IMG/VR virus record: IMGVR_UViG_3300047322_000279 | Span: 1 to 24,320 of that record | Direction: 5' to 3' (one strand) | Length of the DNA stretch: 24,320 nucleotides | Origin: a virus | Part shown: positions 1-8,887 of the stretch, one piece after another | Layout of the letters: each line of letters begins with the position of its first letter | Numbering within the stretch: the first letter of the stretch is position 1 | Made by a program: the position numbers and the translations under genes | The notes under the pieces: model-generated | The model's database searches: none | The model's input: the letters and a program-made list of their open reading frames with translations, nothing else | Told to the model about the DNA's origin: nothing

Positions 1-1830
1 TTGGGCTTGGCTGCACTCGGCAAAGATTTCATGCGCACGGAGGCGCAGGCTGCTGCACTCCAGAAGCGTATCGATAGTATCAACAAACAGGCCATGAAGG
101 GCGGCTTGATGCTTGGCCTCGGTGCGGGCATCGCCGGAATGCTCAAAGGCCCGTATGAGCAAGCCAAGAAGCTAGAGCAGGAGCGCCAGAAGTTTGCTGC
201 GCTGAACCTTTCTTCTTCAGATAATGCCCAGGCGTTTGCCCAGGCGCAGATGCTGGCGCACAAGAACCTAGGTTCGACCATAGCAGACAATATCAGTCTG
301 ATCCGCGATCTGCATACGGCCTTTGGTGATCTTCCGCACGCAATTGGAATGTCTGAGGACTTTCAGAAGTTCTCCATCATGGCGCGCGTGCAGAACGACG
401 GCAAGCCAGTAGAAGGGCTCGTCTACAACGCCGTGAAGGCGCTCGAGCACCGCGGCGACCGCTTAACGCAGCATCCTGATGCGATGCGCGACGAACTCGC
501 GCGGATGTCTCAGGTGTACACCGGATCGGGCGGAAAGGTTTCGCCAAGCGACTTCTTCCATGCGTCGCAGACCGGCAAGATGGCGTACACCATGTACGAC
601 AAGGACTTTTTGTATGGTCCTTTCGCTGCGTACATGCAGGCCAAGAGCGGGCCGACTGCCGGCACGTCTGGCATGACGGCGTTTAGCTCGCTCGTCGGCG
701 GCCACATGGATAACAAGGCAAAAGGCTTCCTCGCCTCGCTCGGCTTGCTGCAAATCGGTGTCAGCCCTGATCAAGTCAAACTTATCAACGAGTCGATCAA
801 CAAGCTGCCCCTCAGCGCGAAGGAAAAGGCCAATCTTCGAAAGGCCGAGATGCCGGTCACTGGTGGGCTGCGGTCAGACCTCATTTCGCAGTTCTCGCAT
901 CGCCCGGATCTGTTTGTGCAGAACGTGCTTGCGCCCGCTATCCGCAAGCGGTACGGCATGGATCTGAGCAATGAGCAGGTCGCGGAAATGCTGGCGTCGA
1001 AGTTCAACCGCTCGACCGGCGACTTCCTCGGTGAATTGATCGTCAACGGAATGAAGTTCGCAAAAGACTCGAAGATTTTCGGCAATGCCAAGGACTATTC
1101 GAGCGGCTATCAGCAGTACATCAAGTCACCTGAAGGTGCGGAGATTGCAGCTGAAGCAGCGTGGACCAACTTTCTCGCCTTGTTCGGCTCCGTGTATCTG
1201 CCGGTCATCACCGGCGGCCTGCTGAAGCTTGCCGGCGCACTGGATAGCCTGTCGCAGACGGTAGAGAAACACCCGGCTATCTTCCGCGCGTTGTCCTATG
1301 CGCTGATCGGCCTGTCTGGCGCGCTGATGTTCCGCGGCACGGTGCTGATCCTGACCGCTGCGCTGCGCGGGCTTGGCCTCGCGATGACCATGCAGGCGGC
1401 CGGCGGAGCGGTTGGACTGGCTCGGATCACGGCGATGATCGGCGGCGCAAGCAAGTTCTCGCTGTTCGGCGCAATCGGCATGCTGGCGAATCCCATCGGC
1501 ATTGCGGTACTTGCTATCGGCACGCTTGCTGCCGCCGCGTATGCATTCCGGCCGCTCAGCCAGGGCGAGATCGATGGCGTGAAAACCGATGGCGGGGTGA
1601 AGTTGTCCGCCGGCGCACAGGCTCGAATTGACGCGGGCGCGCTCGGCAATGGCCCGAACGTGCGCACCGGCGGCGGCGCTCCCAACGTGACAGTTCACGC
1701 GGTCATGGACGGCACACCGATCCACACGAAGGTCGTCAGCACCATCCTGCGCAAGACAAGTGCATCGCTCGGAACCGGCTTCTTCGACCCGAACGCGTCG
1801 CCGATCAACCAATTCGTAACCGGACACTGA
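1..1830 (+). CDS. phage tail tape measure protein (5' partial)
   Basis: The frame is open from the first base, so the true start lies before the window and the 609 visible residues lack a short N-terminal piece. The visible start is an alpha-helical, Ala/Gln/Lys-rich segment. The C-terminal third has three hydrophobic stretches (about residues 390-412, 428-462 and 490-517), followed by a Gly/Ala-rich soluble tail. Hydrophobic segments inside a long helical protein, directly before baseplate genes, are typical of tape measure proteins, which set tail length and pass into the host envelope during DNA injection. The next gene starts one base after the stop. The family call rests on composition and gene order; I see no enzymatic motif. 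Confidence 0.85.
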   Translation: MGLAALGKDFMRTEAQAAALQKRIDSINKQAMKGGLMLGLGAGIAGMLKGPYEQAKKLEQERQKFAALNLSSSDNAQAFAQAQMLAHKNLGSTIADNISLIRDLHTAFGDLPHAIGMSEDFQKFSIMARVQNDGKPVEGLVYNAVKALEHRGDRLTQHPDAMRDELARMSQVYTGSGGKVSPSDFFHASQTGKMAYTMYDKDFLYGPFAAYMQAKSGPTAGTSGMTAFSSLVGGHMDNKAKGFLASLGLLQIGVSPDQVKLINESINKLPLSAKEKANLRKAEMPVTGGLRSDLISQFSHRPDLFVQNVLAPAIRKRYGMDLSNEQVAEMLASKFNRSTGDFLGELIVNGMKFAKDSKIFGNAKDYSSGYQQYIKSPEGAEIAAEAAWTNFLALFGSVYLPVITGGLLKLAGALDSLSQTVEKHPAIFRALSYALIGLSGALMFRGTVLILTAALRGLGLAMTMQAAGGAVGLARITAMIGGASKFSLFGAIGMLANPIGIAVLAIGTLAAAAYAFRPLSQGEIDGVKTDGGVKLSAGAQARIDAGALGNGPNVRTGGGAPNVTVHAVMDGTPIHTKVVSTILRKTSASLGTGFFDPNASPINQFVTGH

Positions 1831-1831
1831 T

Positions 1832-2794
1832 ATGGCTGTAGTTTTGCAGCTCGGCGACTTCACGTTTTCCGAGTACGAAATCCCCGAGCGCATCACTATG
1901 GTGACGGCTATCCGCACCGTCGTCCGCAAGATGGTCGGCGGTGCGCGCAACGTCAACATGATGGGCTATGACCCGGCGCCGCTTGAGTGGTCGGGGATGC
2001 TGCTCGGCTCGAATGCGCTAGACCGCGCGCGCACGCTTAAGCAAATGGCGCTCGCACAGAAGATGCTGACGCTGACGTTCAGCGAATACAGCTATGCGGT
2101 CGTCATCAGCGAGTTCGTCGAGGACTTTCAGCGCGAGTACGAGATTTACTACCGCATTCGCCTCGATGTCGTCGCCGACAACGCGGCGCAGGGTCCGACT
2201 GCAGCGCCCGGCATTGACTCGCTGATCGGCGCCGACATTTCGACTGCGAACGGCATCTGCTCGAAGATCGGCAATGCTGGCCTCACGTCGAGCATGGGAA
2301 CGCTGACGACGGCGATCGGTGCGGTGTCGAGCTTTGCGACGGCAGCAAAAAGCACGCTGCAAAGCGTCCTCGCGCCGCTCGCCACGGTTCAGGCGCAGGT
2401 GACTACGCTGATCGCCGCCGGCGAGAACACGCTGCAAAGCGTCGCGACGGTTGGCGGCCTGCTGCCGAACAATCCGATCGCGCAGCAAGTGTCGAAACTC
2501 AGCGCGCAGGTCAACACGATGACGCAGCAGCCGCAATTGCTGCAACTGCAAGGCGTGCTGTCGCGCATCGGCACGAACATCGGCCAGATCGGTTCCGCGT
2601 CCAAGACGATCACGGTCGTCGGCGGCAATCTGTACGACATCGCAGCCAAGTATTACAAGGATGCGACCGGATGGGTGAGCCTTTCCAAGGCCAATCCGTC
2701 GCTCGGCGGCGATCCGAACATCAGCGGCACGCAGAACATCGCGCTGCCGGCCACGAATACCGCGGCATCTTCAGACGGAGTACCTAATGCCTAG
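1832..2794 (+). CDS. LysM-containing tail/baseplate protein
   Basis: This 320-residue protein has an N-terminal beta-rich domain (about 1-115), an Ala/Thr/Gln-rich linker of helical repeats (about 125-250) and a C-terminal LysM-like module at about 257-307, with the pattern ITVVGGNLYDIAAKYY and later WVSLSKANP. In contractile phages of the SfV/ST64B type the gene between tape measure and hub encodes a tail protein at the tube-baseplate junction. LysM modules also occur in T4 gp53 and P2 gpX, where they serve baseplate assembly. The role here is inferred from position and LysM. The ATG follows the tape measure stop by one base, and the end overlaps the hub gene by 8 bp, which suggests coupled translation. 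Confidence 0.8.
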   Translation: MAVVLQLGDFTFSEYEIPERITMVTAIRTVVRKMVGGARNVNMMGYDPAPLEWSGMLLGSNALDRARTLKQMALAQKMLTLTFSEYSYAVVISEFVEDFQREYEIYYRIRLDVVADNAAQGPTAAPGIDSLIGADISTANGICSKIGNAGLTSSMGTLTTAIGAVSSFATAAKSTLQSVLAPLATVQAQVTTLIAAGENTLQSVATVGGLLPNNPIAQQVSKLSAQVNTMTQQPQLLQLQGVLSRIGTNIGQIGSASKTITVVGGNLYDIAAKYYKDATGWVSLSKANPSLGGDPNISGTQNIALPATNTAASSDGVPNA

Positions 2795-3956
2795 TGCTGA
2801 TCGCATTCTCGTGACACAGCCTGCCGGATTGGTGACTGTGCCGCGAGGTGTGGTCACGCTCGGCACTTCGCTATCCGACCAAATGACGCTGTGTACCGCA
2901 TGGCTCGATTGGGAAGTGGAAAACAACGCGCTTTCGTCTGCGGACACGTTTTCCATCCGGTTCGCGGGTTCGTCACTGCCGCCAGCCACTGACGTGAACT
3001 GGTTCAGCGGCCAGAAAGACATGTTCGTCGAGATATTCGCGGGCTTTCCCGAGGACTACGACTATTTCACGCCGCAGGATCTGACGAAGCTGATCTTCGG
3101 GCAGGTCGACACGATCGACTACGACATAGCAAGCGACACAGTGACCGTGCACGGCCGTGATCTGACGCGCGTTTTCATCGATACCAAGACGACCGAGAAG
3201 TTCCAGAACCAGACGTCGAGCCAGATCGCAACGACGCTTGCAAAGCGCCGCGGACTAACTCCGCAAGTGACCGCCACCAAGACAAAAGCCGGCGCTTACT
3301 ACGACATCGAGCACGTCAACCTGATGGATGAGCGTACAGAGTGGGACATCCTCTCATTTCTCGCGCAGCAGGAAGGCTTCATCGTTACCGTGAAGGACAA
3401 GACGCTGTATTTCGGGCCACCACCGGCCGCCGATTCTGCGCCTTACCCGATCGTCTGGACGCAGGTCAATCCGACGCAGCTCGACTATCGAGCGATGGCC
3501 GGCAATGTCGAGGACATGCAGTTTCAGCGCACGCTAACGGTCTCGCGCGGCGTGACGGTCATCGTCCGGTCATGGAATGACAAGAACCAGTACGGTTTCA
3601 ACGCCACATATCCGCCAAAGAAGGTCGGCAGCTTGCAGCCTGGTCAGGCGACGACGGCCGGCGGCGGCCAGGTGTTCACGTTCTTCTATCCGAACATCGA
3701 CAAGCAGCGCGCGCTACAGATCGCACAGCAGAAATACGACCTGATCGTTGCGCACGAGATGAAGTTCTCGTGCCGCATTCCGGGCGACGTGACGCTGAAC
3801 GCGCAGACGGTGATTCAGGTGTCTGGCACAGGAACGGCGTTCGACCAGACGTATTACCCGTCGCAGATCGTGCGCCGCATGTCATTCGACGGCGGCTTCG
3901 AGATGACCGTACACGGCAAGAACCACGCTGCAACCTCACAGGCGGTCCCGCTCTGA
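2787..3956 (+). CDS. gpD-like baseplate hub protein
   Basis: The 389-residue protein matches the phage late control gene D / T4 gp27 class. It has a beta-rich N-terminal domain, then a segment of the type FGQVDTIDYDIASDTVTVHGRD (written in two parts: FGQVDTIDYD and TVTVHGRDLTR), and a conserved central stretch around DERTEWDILSFLAQQEGF, where hub proteins carry a W..L..LA...GF pattern. A C-terminal domain ends in MTVHGK. Hub trimers cap the tail tube and hold the spike. The stop codon TGA shares its last base with the ATG of the spike gene, consistent with coupled production of hub and spike. Confidence 0.85.
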   Translation: MPSADRILVTQPAGLVTVPRGVVTLGTSLSDQMTLCTAWLDWEVENNALSSADTFSIRFAGSSLPPATDVNWFSGQKDMFVEIFAGFPEDYDYFTPQDLTKLIFGQVDTIDYDIASDTVTVHGRDLTRVFIDTKTTEKFQNQTSSQIATTLAKRRGLTPQVTATKTKAGAYYDIEHVNLMDERTEWDILSFLAQQEGFIVTVKDKTLYFGPPPAADSAPYPIVWTQVNPTQLDYRAMAGNVEDMQFQRTLTVSRGVTVIVRSWNDKNQYGFNATYPPKKVGSLQPGQATTAGGGQVFTFFYPNIDKQRALQIAQQKYDLIVAHEMKFSCRIPGDVTLNAQTVIQVSGTGTAFDQTYYPSQIVRRMSFDGGFEMTVHGKNHAATSQAVPL

Positions 3957-4618
3957 TGAATTACCACGAACTAGCGAACACGATGCGCTCGCATGCGGAG
4001 GCGGCTGCCGGTCGCATTCCCAAGCCACGCATGGCGCAGATCAGCAGCTACAACGCGTCGACGCACTCGGTCAAGGTCACGTTTCAGGGCGTCGGCGATT
4101 CGGATTTCACCGAAACCGGCTGGATTCCGCTCGGCGCGGTAGGTGTGGGCAATGGCTTCGGCGTGCTGACGGCGCCGAACATCGGCGACATGGTGATGGT
4201 GTCGTTTTCTGACGGCTCCAATGCTGCACCGAAGATCGTTGGGCGGTTTTTCTCCAACGTGAACGTGCCGCCGGCGGTGCCGGCCGGTGAGACGTGGATC
4301 GTCCACAAATCGGGCTCGTTTCTCAAGTTTCACAACGACGGCACGGTAGAGATGAAGGCGGCAGCCGGCGCGACCTATGCGGCGACATCTCACACCTTCA
4401 CCGGGCCTGTAACGATGAATAACACGGTGCTCGTCAAGCAGACGATCACTGGTCAGGGCGGCATGGCCGTGTCTGGTGACAACGGCAGCGGCAACACATC
4501 GACCATCACCGGCAACCTGAATACGACCGGCACGATAACCAACAACGGCAAGACCATCGGCAGCACGCACGTTCACTCGAACGGCAACGGCGGCGCCAAC
4601 ACTGGAGCCCCTGTATGA
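3956..4618 (+). CDS. gpV-like baseplate spike protein with HxH tip
   Basis: I chose the ATG at 3956, which overlaps the hub stop by one base, rather than an in-frame start further upstream inside the hub gene. The 220-residue protein has an N-terminal OB-like domain (about 25-105, including GDMVMVSFSDG), then a Thr/Asn/Gly-rich segment of short beta repeats (about 145-200) expected to form a trimeric beta-helix needle. It ends in a tip with H205-V-H207. In P2 gpV and phi92 gp138 an HxH pair from each chain coordinates an iron ion at the spike apex, so a metal-capped membrane-piercing tip is expected. The 4-bp overlap with the next gene (ATGA) fits the tail operon. Confidence 0.88.
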   Translation: MNYHELANTMRSHAEAAAGRIPKPRMAQISSYNASTHSVKVTFQGVGDSDFTETGWIPLGAVGVGNGFGVLTAPNIGDMVMVSFSDGSNAAPKIVGRFFSNVNVPPAVPAGETWIVHKSGSFLKFHNDGTVEMKAAAGATYAATSHTFTGPVTMNNTVLVKQTITGQGGMAVSGDNGSGNTSTITGNLNTTGTITNNGKTIGSTHVHSNGNGGANTGAPV

Positions 4619-5016
4619 GCGACCTTGACCACTTCTGGAGCAATGACCTTGCGATCTCGGCTAATGGCGATCTTGCTGTAGCAGATGGCGACACACTCGC
4701 GCAACAGGAATTGCTCCGCGCGCTGATGACGAACCCGCAGCTAGCCGACTCGGCCGGCAACCCGATAGCCTCGCCCGATTACACCTGGCATGCAGACTTC
4801 GGCGCTGGCATTCCGCGGCGCATCGGCAAGACGCTCAACGTGTCCGAGCTGCGCGGCACGATTCAATCGACGATCAAGACGATTGCGGGCATCGCCACAT
4901 CCCCGACGCCGGTTGTCACGGTAACGCCGTTCAACAACGGCGCCGCGGTGACGATCCAGTATGCCGACGCCGTGACGGGCCAGGTATCGACCCTCTCATT
5001 CGACATAAACCAATAA
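4615..5016 (+). CDS. gp25/gpW-like baseplate wedge protein
   Basis: A 133-residue protein, the usual size for the T4 gp25 / P2 gpW family. It has DGDTLAQQELLRALMTNP near the N-terminus, where the family has a Gln-rich helix before the core, and then the PRRIGKTLNVSEL region, where a conserved Arg/Gly stretch precedes the helix that contacts the sheath initiator ring. It sits between the spike and gpJ genes, the standard V-W-J order. Its ATG overlaps the spike stop by 4 bp and its own stop abuts the next ATG directly. It would act as the wedge component at the start of sheath polymerisation. Confidence 0.83.
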   Translation: MSDLDHFWSNDLAISANGDLAVADGDTLAQQELLRALMTNPQLADSAGNPIASPDYTWHADFGAGIPRRIGKTLNVSELRGTIQSTIKTIAGIATSPTPVVTVTPFNNGAAVTIQYADAVTGQVSTLSFDINQ

Positions 5017-6147
5017 ATGGCAAACGTACAGACGCAATCGCTGACGCAGATGCTTCAAAACTTTGCGTCTACGGTGCAGGGTTCGGTGACGTCCGCGATC
5101 CTGAACTTCAACATCGGCACGGTGTTTCGCGCGCTCGGCGAGGCAGTGTCAGGAATCGCGCTTTGGCTGCAGGGCATGATCCTGCAAATGCTCGCGCTCA
5201 CGCGCGCGTCGACGTCGACAGGATCGGATCTCGATTCGTGGTTTGCTGACTTCGGCTTTGCGCGACTGGCTGCGTCGTATGCGACCGGCACGGTGACGTT
5301 CTCGCGCTTCACGCCAACGTCGCAGGCGGTAGTTCCGGTCGGCACTGTCGTTCAGACGACGGATGGCACGCAGCAATTCACAGTCAACACCGACACGACG
5401 AACCCTGCATACAGTGCGGCGCTCGGCGGCTATGTGCTGGCGGCAGGCACGGCAAGCCTCAGCGTCACGGTGACAGCCGTAACGGCCGGCACCGGCGGCA
5501 ATGTGCTCGCTGGCACGATCTCGCAACTGTCGCAGTCGGTCCCCGGCGTCGATACGGTGACGAATGCCGCAGCCTTCACAAACGCGGTTGACGCGGAGAC
5601 GGACACCAACGCACTCGCGCGCTTCCAATCGTGGCTACTGAGCCTGTCGAAGGCGACGAAAGCAGCTATCGGCAATGCGATCACGTCGCTGCAGCAGGGT
5701 CTGACATACACGATCACCGAGAATTACACCTACGGCGGCGTCTACCAGCCAGGCTATTTCTATACGGTGGTCGACGACGGCTCGGGCGTGCCATCTGACA
5801 CGCTGGTTTCGACCGTCTACAACGCGATCGACGCAGTGCGGCCATTCACGAGCACGTTCGACGTGAAGAAGCCGATCGTCGTGACTGCAGCCGTCGCAAT
5901 GGCGATCACCACGGCAGCCGGCTACACGCACAGCACCGTCGCGGCGCTGGTTCAAACCGCGCTTCAGAACTACATCAACACGCTGCCGCTCGGCAGTTCG
6001 CTGGCTTACTCGCGCCTCGCGCAGGTCGCGTATGACGCCTCGCCCGGCGTGACGAACGTCACAGGTGTGACGCTGAACGGTGGAACGTCCGATGTGACCG
6101 CCGATGCAAAAACTGTCGTGAAAGCGGCAACTATCACGGTGACCTAA
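5017..6147 (+). CDS. gpJ-like baseplate protein
   Basis: The 376-residue protein matches the baseplate J family (P2 gpJ, T4 gp6-like). An N-terminal helical part contains the W..G..LQMLALTRASTSTGSDLD stretch (about 49-70; quoted in pieces: ALTRASTSTG, SDLDSWFADFG). This is followed by a beta-rich domain with VPVGTVVQTTDGTQQF, a typical J-family motif, then VTAGTGGNVLAGTI and an alpha/beta C-terminal domain. In contractile tails J proteins dimerise to form the wedge backbone. The start is the only ATG at the operon junction, immediately after the wedge gene. The stop overlaps the next gene's ATG by one base. Confidence 0.9.
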   Translation: MANVQTQSLTQMLQNFASTVQGSVTSAILNFNIGTVFRALGEAVSGIALWLQGMILQMLALTRASTSTGSDLDSWFADFGFARLAASYATGTVTFSRFTPTSQAVVPVGTVVQTTDGTQQFTVNTDTTNPAYSAALGGYVLAAGTASLSVTVTAVTAGTGGNVLAGTISQLSQSVPGVDTVTNAAAFTNAVDAETDTNALARFQSWLLSLSKATKAAIGNAITSLQQGLTYTITENYTYGGVYQPGYFYTVVDDGSGVPSDTLVSTVYNAIDAVRPFTSTFDVKKPIVVTAAVAMAITTAAGYTHSTVAALVQTALQNYINTLPLGSSLAYSRLAQVAYDASPGVTNVTGVTLNGGTSDVTADAKTVVKAATITVT

Positions 6148-6812
6148 TGGCGACTGGCGATCAGCAGGACATGTTGGGGCGCTTGCAAGCGCTCCTGCCG
6201 CGCGGCTGGTTCGGCGATGCACCGCCAATCCTGACGGCGCTGCTGACAGGCTTCGCGGCCATCTTCGCGAACGTCTACGCGGTGCTTTCATACGCGCGGC
6301 TCCAGTTGCGCATTGCGACGGCGACGGACGGCTGGCTCGACATCATATCGGCCGACTTCTTCGGCACGACTCTGCCGCGCAAGACTGGCGAGAGCGACAC
6401 CGCGTTTCGCAACCGGATCACGGTGAACCTGTTCCGCGAACGCGCGACGCGCAAGGCAGTCGTGCAAGTGCTGACGACGCTGACAGGACGCGCGCCGCTC
6501 ATCGTGGAGCCGCGCCGGCCGCTCGATACTGGAGGCTACGGCATCCCAACGACCGGCTACGGAATCAACGGCGCTTACGGTTCGCTGCTGCACCAGTATC
6601 AGGCGTTCGTGACTGCGTACCGGCCATCTGGAACGGGAATCCCGTTCGTCGCTGGCTACGGCAGTTCGCCCTCGGGATACAGCACCGCTTCGCGCGGAGA
6701 GTACGCAGACCTGAGTCAGGTTCAGCAGTCTGTCACAGACGCCGACATTTTCGCCGCAATCGCCAGTGTCGCGCCCGCCGCGACGATTATCTGGACGCGC
6801 ATCAGCAGCTAG
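6147..6812 (+). CDS. gpI-like / DUF2313 tail protein
   Basis: A 221-residue protein beginning with LGRLQALLPRGWFGD and followed by a helical stretch and WLDIISADFFG, the signature of the YmfQ/DUF2313 and P2 gpI group that ends baseplate operons and links the wedge to fibres. The second half is Gly/Tyr-rich (GGYGIPTTGYGINGAYG), which is common where these proteins meet the fibre. It is the last gene before a terminator-like hairpin, and its ATG overlaps the gpJ stop by one base. Assignment is by motif and by its fixed position between J and the fibre. Confidence 0.82.
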   Translation: MATGDQQDMLGRLQALLPRGWFGDAPPILTALLTGFAAIFANVYAVLSYARLQLRIATATDGWLDIISADFFGTTLPRKTGESDTAFRNRITVNLFRERATRKAVVQVLTTLTGRAPLIVEPRRPLDTGGYGIPTTGYGINGAYGSLLHQYQAFVTAYRPSGTGIPFVAGYGSSPSGYSTASRGEYADLSQVQQSVTDADIFAAIASVAPAATIIWTRISS

Positions 6813-6840
6813 TAGCCGATTACCGGATTCATCCAATTTA

Positions 6841-6864
6841 GCCCCGCCACCGAGCGGGGCTTTT
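6841..6864 (+). terminator. rho-independent terminator-like hairpin after baseplate operon
   Basis: GCCCCGC (6841-6847) pairs perfectly with GCGGGGC (6854-6860) across a six-base loop and is followed by TTTT. It lies between the gpI-like and fibre genes. It could reduce late transcription into the fibre gene, or it may be a leader hairpin of that gene, whose ATG is 20 bases downstream. Confidence 0.65.
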
Positions 6865-6883
6865 CATTTGTGGAAGCCACTAC

Positions 6884-8632
6884 ATGAAGCGTCAAACTGT
6901 CTACGCCGGGGCTGTGCCTCTTGAAACCGACCTGCTCCTGACGAACAAGAACGTTTTCACCGCGATCGGCCACGTGCTGCAAGACATGCTCGGCGTGTCG
7001 ACGCTGTTCTCGGGTCTCGCCTGCGTGCCGACTGCGCCGGCTGGTATGACGGTCAACGTCAACCCGGGCCGCGCTTACTCGCTGCAAGCAATCGACACTG
7101 GCGCATGGTCGTCGCTGAGCGCCGACGCGCACCAGATCATGAAGCAAGGCATCCTGCTCGACGCGCAGAACTTCTCGTGCCCCGCGCCGGGAACGGCCGG
7201 ATTCTCGATCAACTACCTGATCCAGGGCGCGTTTCAAGAGGTCGACACTGGATCGGCTGTGCTGCCTTACTACAACGCGTCGAACCCGTCGCAAGCCTAC
7301 AACGGGCCGAACGGCACCGGCACGTCACAGACGACCGCGCGCGACAACACAGTTCAGCTTCAGGTGAAAGCTGGCGTCGCAGCCACGACCGGCTCGCAGA
7401 TCACGCCGACGCCTGACGCTGGCTTCAATGGCTTGTGGGTCGTCACGGTGCCGTTTGGCGCCTCGACTATCACGTCGGCCAACATCAGCCAGTACAGCGG
7501 CGCGCCTTTCCTGACGGCAAGCCTGCTGTCGATGATCCAGCAGAGCGGCCTGTACGCGGTTGCGACCGGTACGGCAAACGCGCACGTCGCTGCATTCAGC
7601 CCGCCGATCACGACGCGCACTGATGGCATGGTGCTGCGCTACAAGGCACCCGCTGCAAACACTGGCGCGCTGACGTTCAACGATGGCCTCGGCGCAGTCG
7701 CCGCAGTCGGCGCTGCCCACGCGGCGTTGCAAGGTGGCGAAACCGCGGTCAATGGCGACGTGTGGTTGCAGTGGAATAGCTCGATCGGTGGCGGATCGTA
7801 TGTGCTAATCGACTCGACCGGTGGGGCAGTCCAAGTCGCCCCCGCCACGCAGAGCCAGCATGCTCCGCAGATGGGGCAGGTTGCGGGCGTTGTTGGGTCG
7901 GTGCGGAATCTCGCGATGTCGGTTACGGCGGCTTCTGCTACCGCCACGCTCACCGCAGACGAGATCATCGTCGAGACGGCTCTCGGTGGGGTGCGCTACT
8001 GCCTGTCGAGCTTCAACAAGACGATCAACCTCGCGACGACCGGCGCGGGCGGGATGGACACCGGGACAGCCACGGCCAACGGCTTCCTCGGTCTGTACGC
8101 AATCTATAATCCATCCACGCAGACTGCAGCCCTTCTGGGAAAGATGGAATCTGGTGCCGCTCTGCCGTCCGTGTATGGCGGGGCAAACATGCCAAGCGGT
8201 TACACGGCAAGTGGACTCGTAGCAGTTGTCCCAATCAGTGGGACGGTTGGGCAGTTTGCATCTTTCTCGGTTCAGGACCGGAAATGCGCGATCACCGAAT
8301 TCACCTTCATCAGTTCGAGCACAACGAGCGGCACGCCGGGCAATAGTGCGCTCACCTCGACGGGCGTTCCCAAGACTGCGCTTCGCGTTTCTGGATCGAT
8401 CTCCATATCCAATACGGGAGTACAGAATTCGATCTGGAAATTCTTTGCAGACGCGAACAGTGCCGGCGCCAAGCAGTTTTCCGTTAATTCTGGATCTGGC
8501 GGCGGCGGAAATCTTTTCGGATTCACCAGCACGCCTCTGTCTGCGCCGCAGACGGTTCGCGCAACGGCATACGTTGCCGGCGGCAGCGGCACTATGTCGT
8601 ATATTCTTCTGGTATCGGAATATGAAATCTGA
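6884..8632 (+). CDS. phage tail fibre protein
   Basis: The 582-residue protein starts after a GGAAG ribosome-binding site about 8 bases upstream. The N-terminal part (about 1-180) is the type found in Burkholderia phage fibres: MKRQTVYAGAVPLETDLLLT, then a GMTVNVNPGRAYS segment and a helical IQGAFQEVDTG region. A central module has GDVWLQWNSS and a C-terminal receptor-binding part is rich in Ser, Gly and Thr. It would bind the host envelope. DNA of the last ~350 bp is visibly less GC-rich than the rest of the gene, which fits exchange of the receptor-binding tip. No chaperone of the classical Tfa type follows, only a small protein. Confidence 0.85.
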   Translation: MKRQTVYAGAVPLETDLLLTNKNVFTAIGHVLQDMLGVSTLFSGLACVPTAPAGMTVNVNPGRAYSLQAIDTGAWSSLSADAHQIMKQGILLDAQNFSCPAPGTAGFSINYLIQGAFQEVDTGSAVLPYYNASNPSQAYNGPNGTGTSQTTARDNTVQLQVKAGVAATTGSQITPTPDAGFNGLWVVTVPFGASTITSANISQYSGAPFLTASLLSMIQQSGLYAVATGTANAHVAAFSPPITTRTDGMVLRYKAPAANTGALTFNDGLGAVAAVGAAHAALQGGETAVNGDVWLQWNSSIGGGSYVLIDSTGGAVQVAPATQSQHAPQMGQVAGVVGSVRNLAMSVTAASATATLTADEIIVETALGGVRYCLSSFNKTINLATTGAGGMDTGTATANGFLGLYAIYNPSTQTAALLGKMESGAALPSVYGGANMPSGYTASGLVAVVPISGTVGQFASFSVQDRKCAITEFTFISSSTTSGTPGNSALTSTGVPKTALRVSGSISISNTGVQNSIWKFFADANSAGAKQFSVNSGSGGGGNLFGFTSTPLSAPQTVRATAYVAGGSGTMSYILLVSEYEI

Positions 8633-8634
8633 CC

Positions 8635-8829
8635 ATGATGACAATCAATGTTCAATTCACTAACATCGCAAAAACGACTGTGTGCGGGTATGCAAGCTCT
8701 CCGCAAAGCGAGAGCGTCTGGCCATTCCAAGGAGAGATTTCCACGAGTGACCCTATGTGGGCGGCCTATTATGACGCGCAGGACGCATCTTTGATGCAGC
8801 CATACTTACCAACGCCCACGCGAAGCTAG
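8635..8829 (+). CDS. small protein downstream of tail fibre
   Basis: A 64-residue acidic protein, two bases after the fibre stop. The ATG at 8635 is followed at once by a second ATG at 8638; either could serve. It has a Trp/Tyr-rich middle (WPFQGEI, MWAAYYDAQD) and an unstructured Pro-rich end. Short proteins with this pattern follow tail fibres in several Burkholderia phages (from memory) and may help fibre folding or attach to it, but I know of no defined function. Base composition is AT-richer than the baseplate genes, like the 3' end of the fibre gene, so both probably arrived together. Confidence 0.6.
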   Translation: MMTINVQFTNIAKTTVCGYASSPQSESVWPFQGEISTSDPMWAAYYDAQDASLMQPYLPTPTRS

Positions 8830-8840
8830 CGGCGCGCCAC

Positions 8841-8887
8841 TGATATACTCATTCGCTTAAATTCCAGCGGATAAGTCGAATGAGTAT
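8841..8887 (+). promoter_or_regulatory. extended -10 promoter and 11-bp inverted repeat spanning a start codon
   Basis: TGATATACT (8841-8849) has the form of an extended -10 element. ATACTCATTCG (8845-8855) and CGAATGAGTAT (8877-8887) form a perfect 11-bp inverted repeat separated by 21 bases. The right arm contains the methyltransferase ATG (8880-8882). The left arm overlaps the -10 element. It may be an operator, or an RNA hairpin that hides the start codon only in read-through transcripts. Confidence 0.6.

Noticed and set aside
1126-1959. Long minus-strand ORF opposite the tape measure gene
   Set aside because: It is an Arg-rich shadow of a GC-rich coding strand, with no ribosome-binding site, and lies fully antisense to well-supported tail genes.
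3770-3955. Upstream extension of the spike gene inside the hub gene
   Set aside because: The ATG at 3956 overlaps the hub stop, gives the normal family length and fits the operon.
5635-6291. Minus-strand 218-residue ORF opposite gpJ/gpI
   Set aside because: Typical antisense shadow rich in Arg and Cys, with no recognisable domain.
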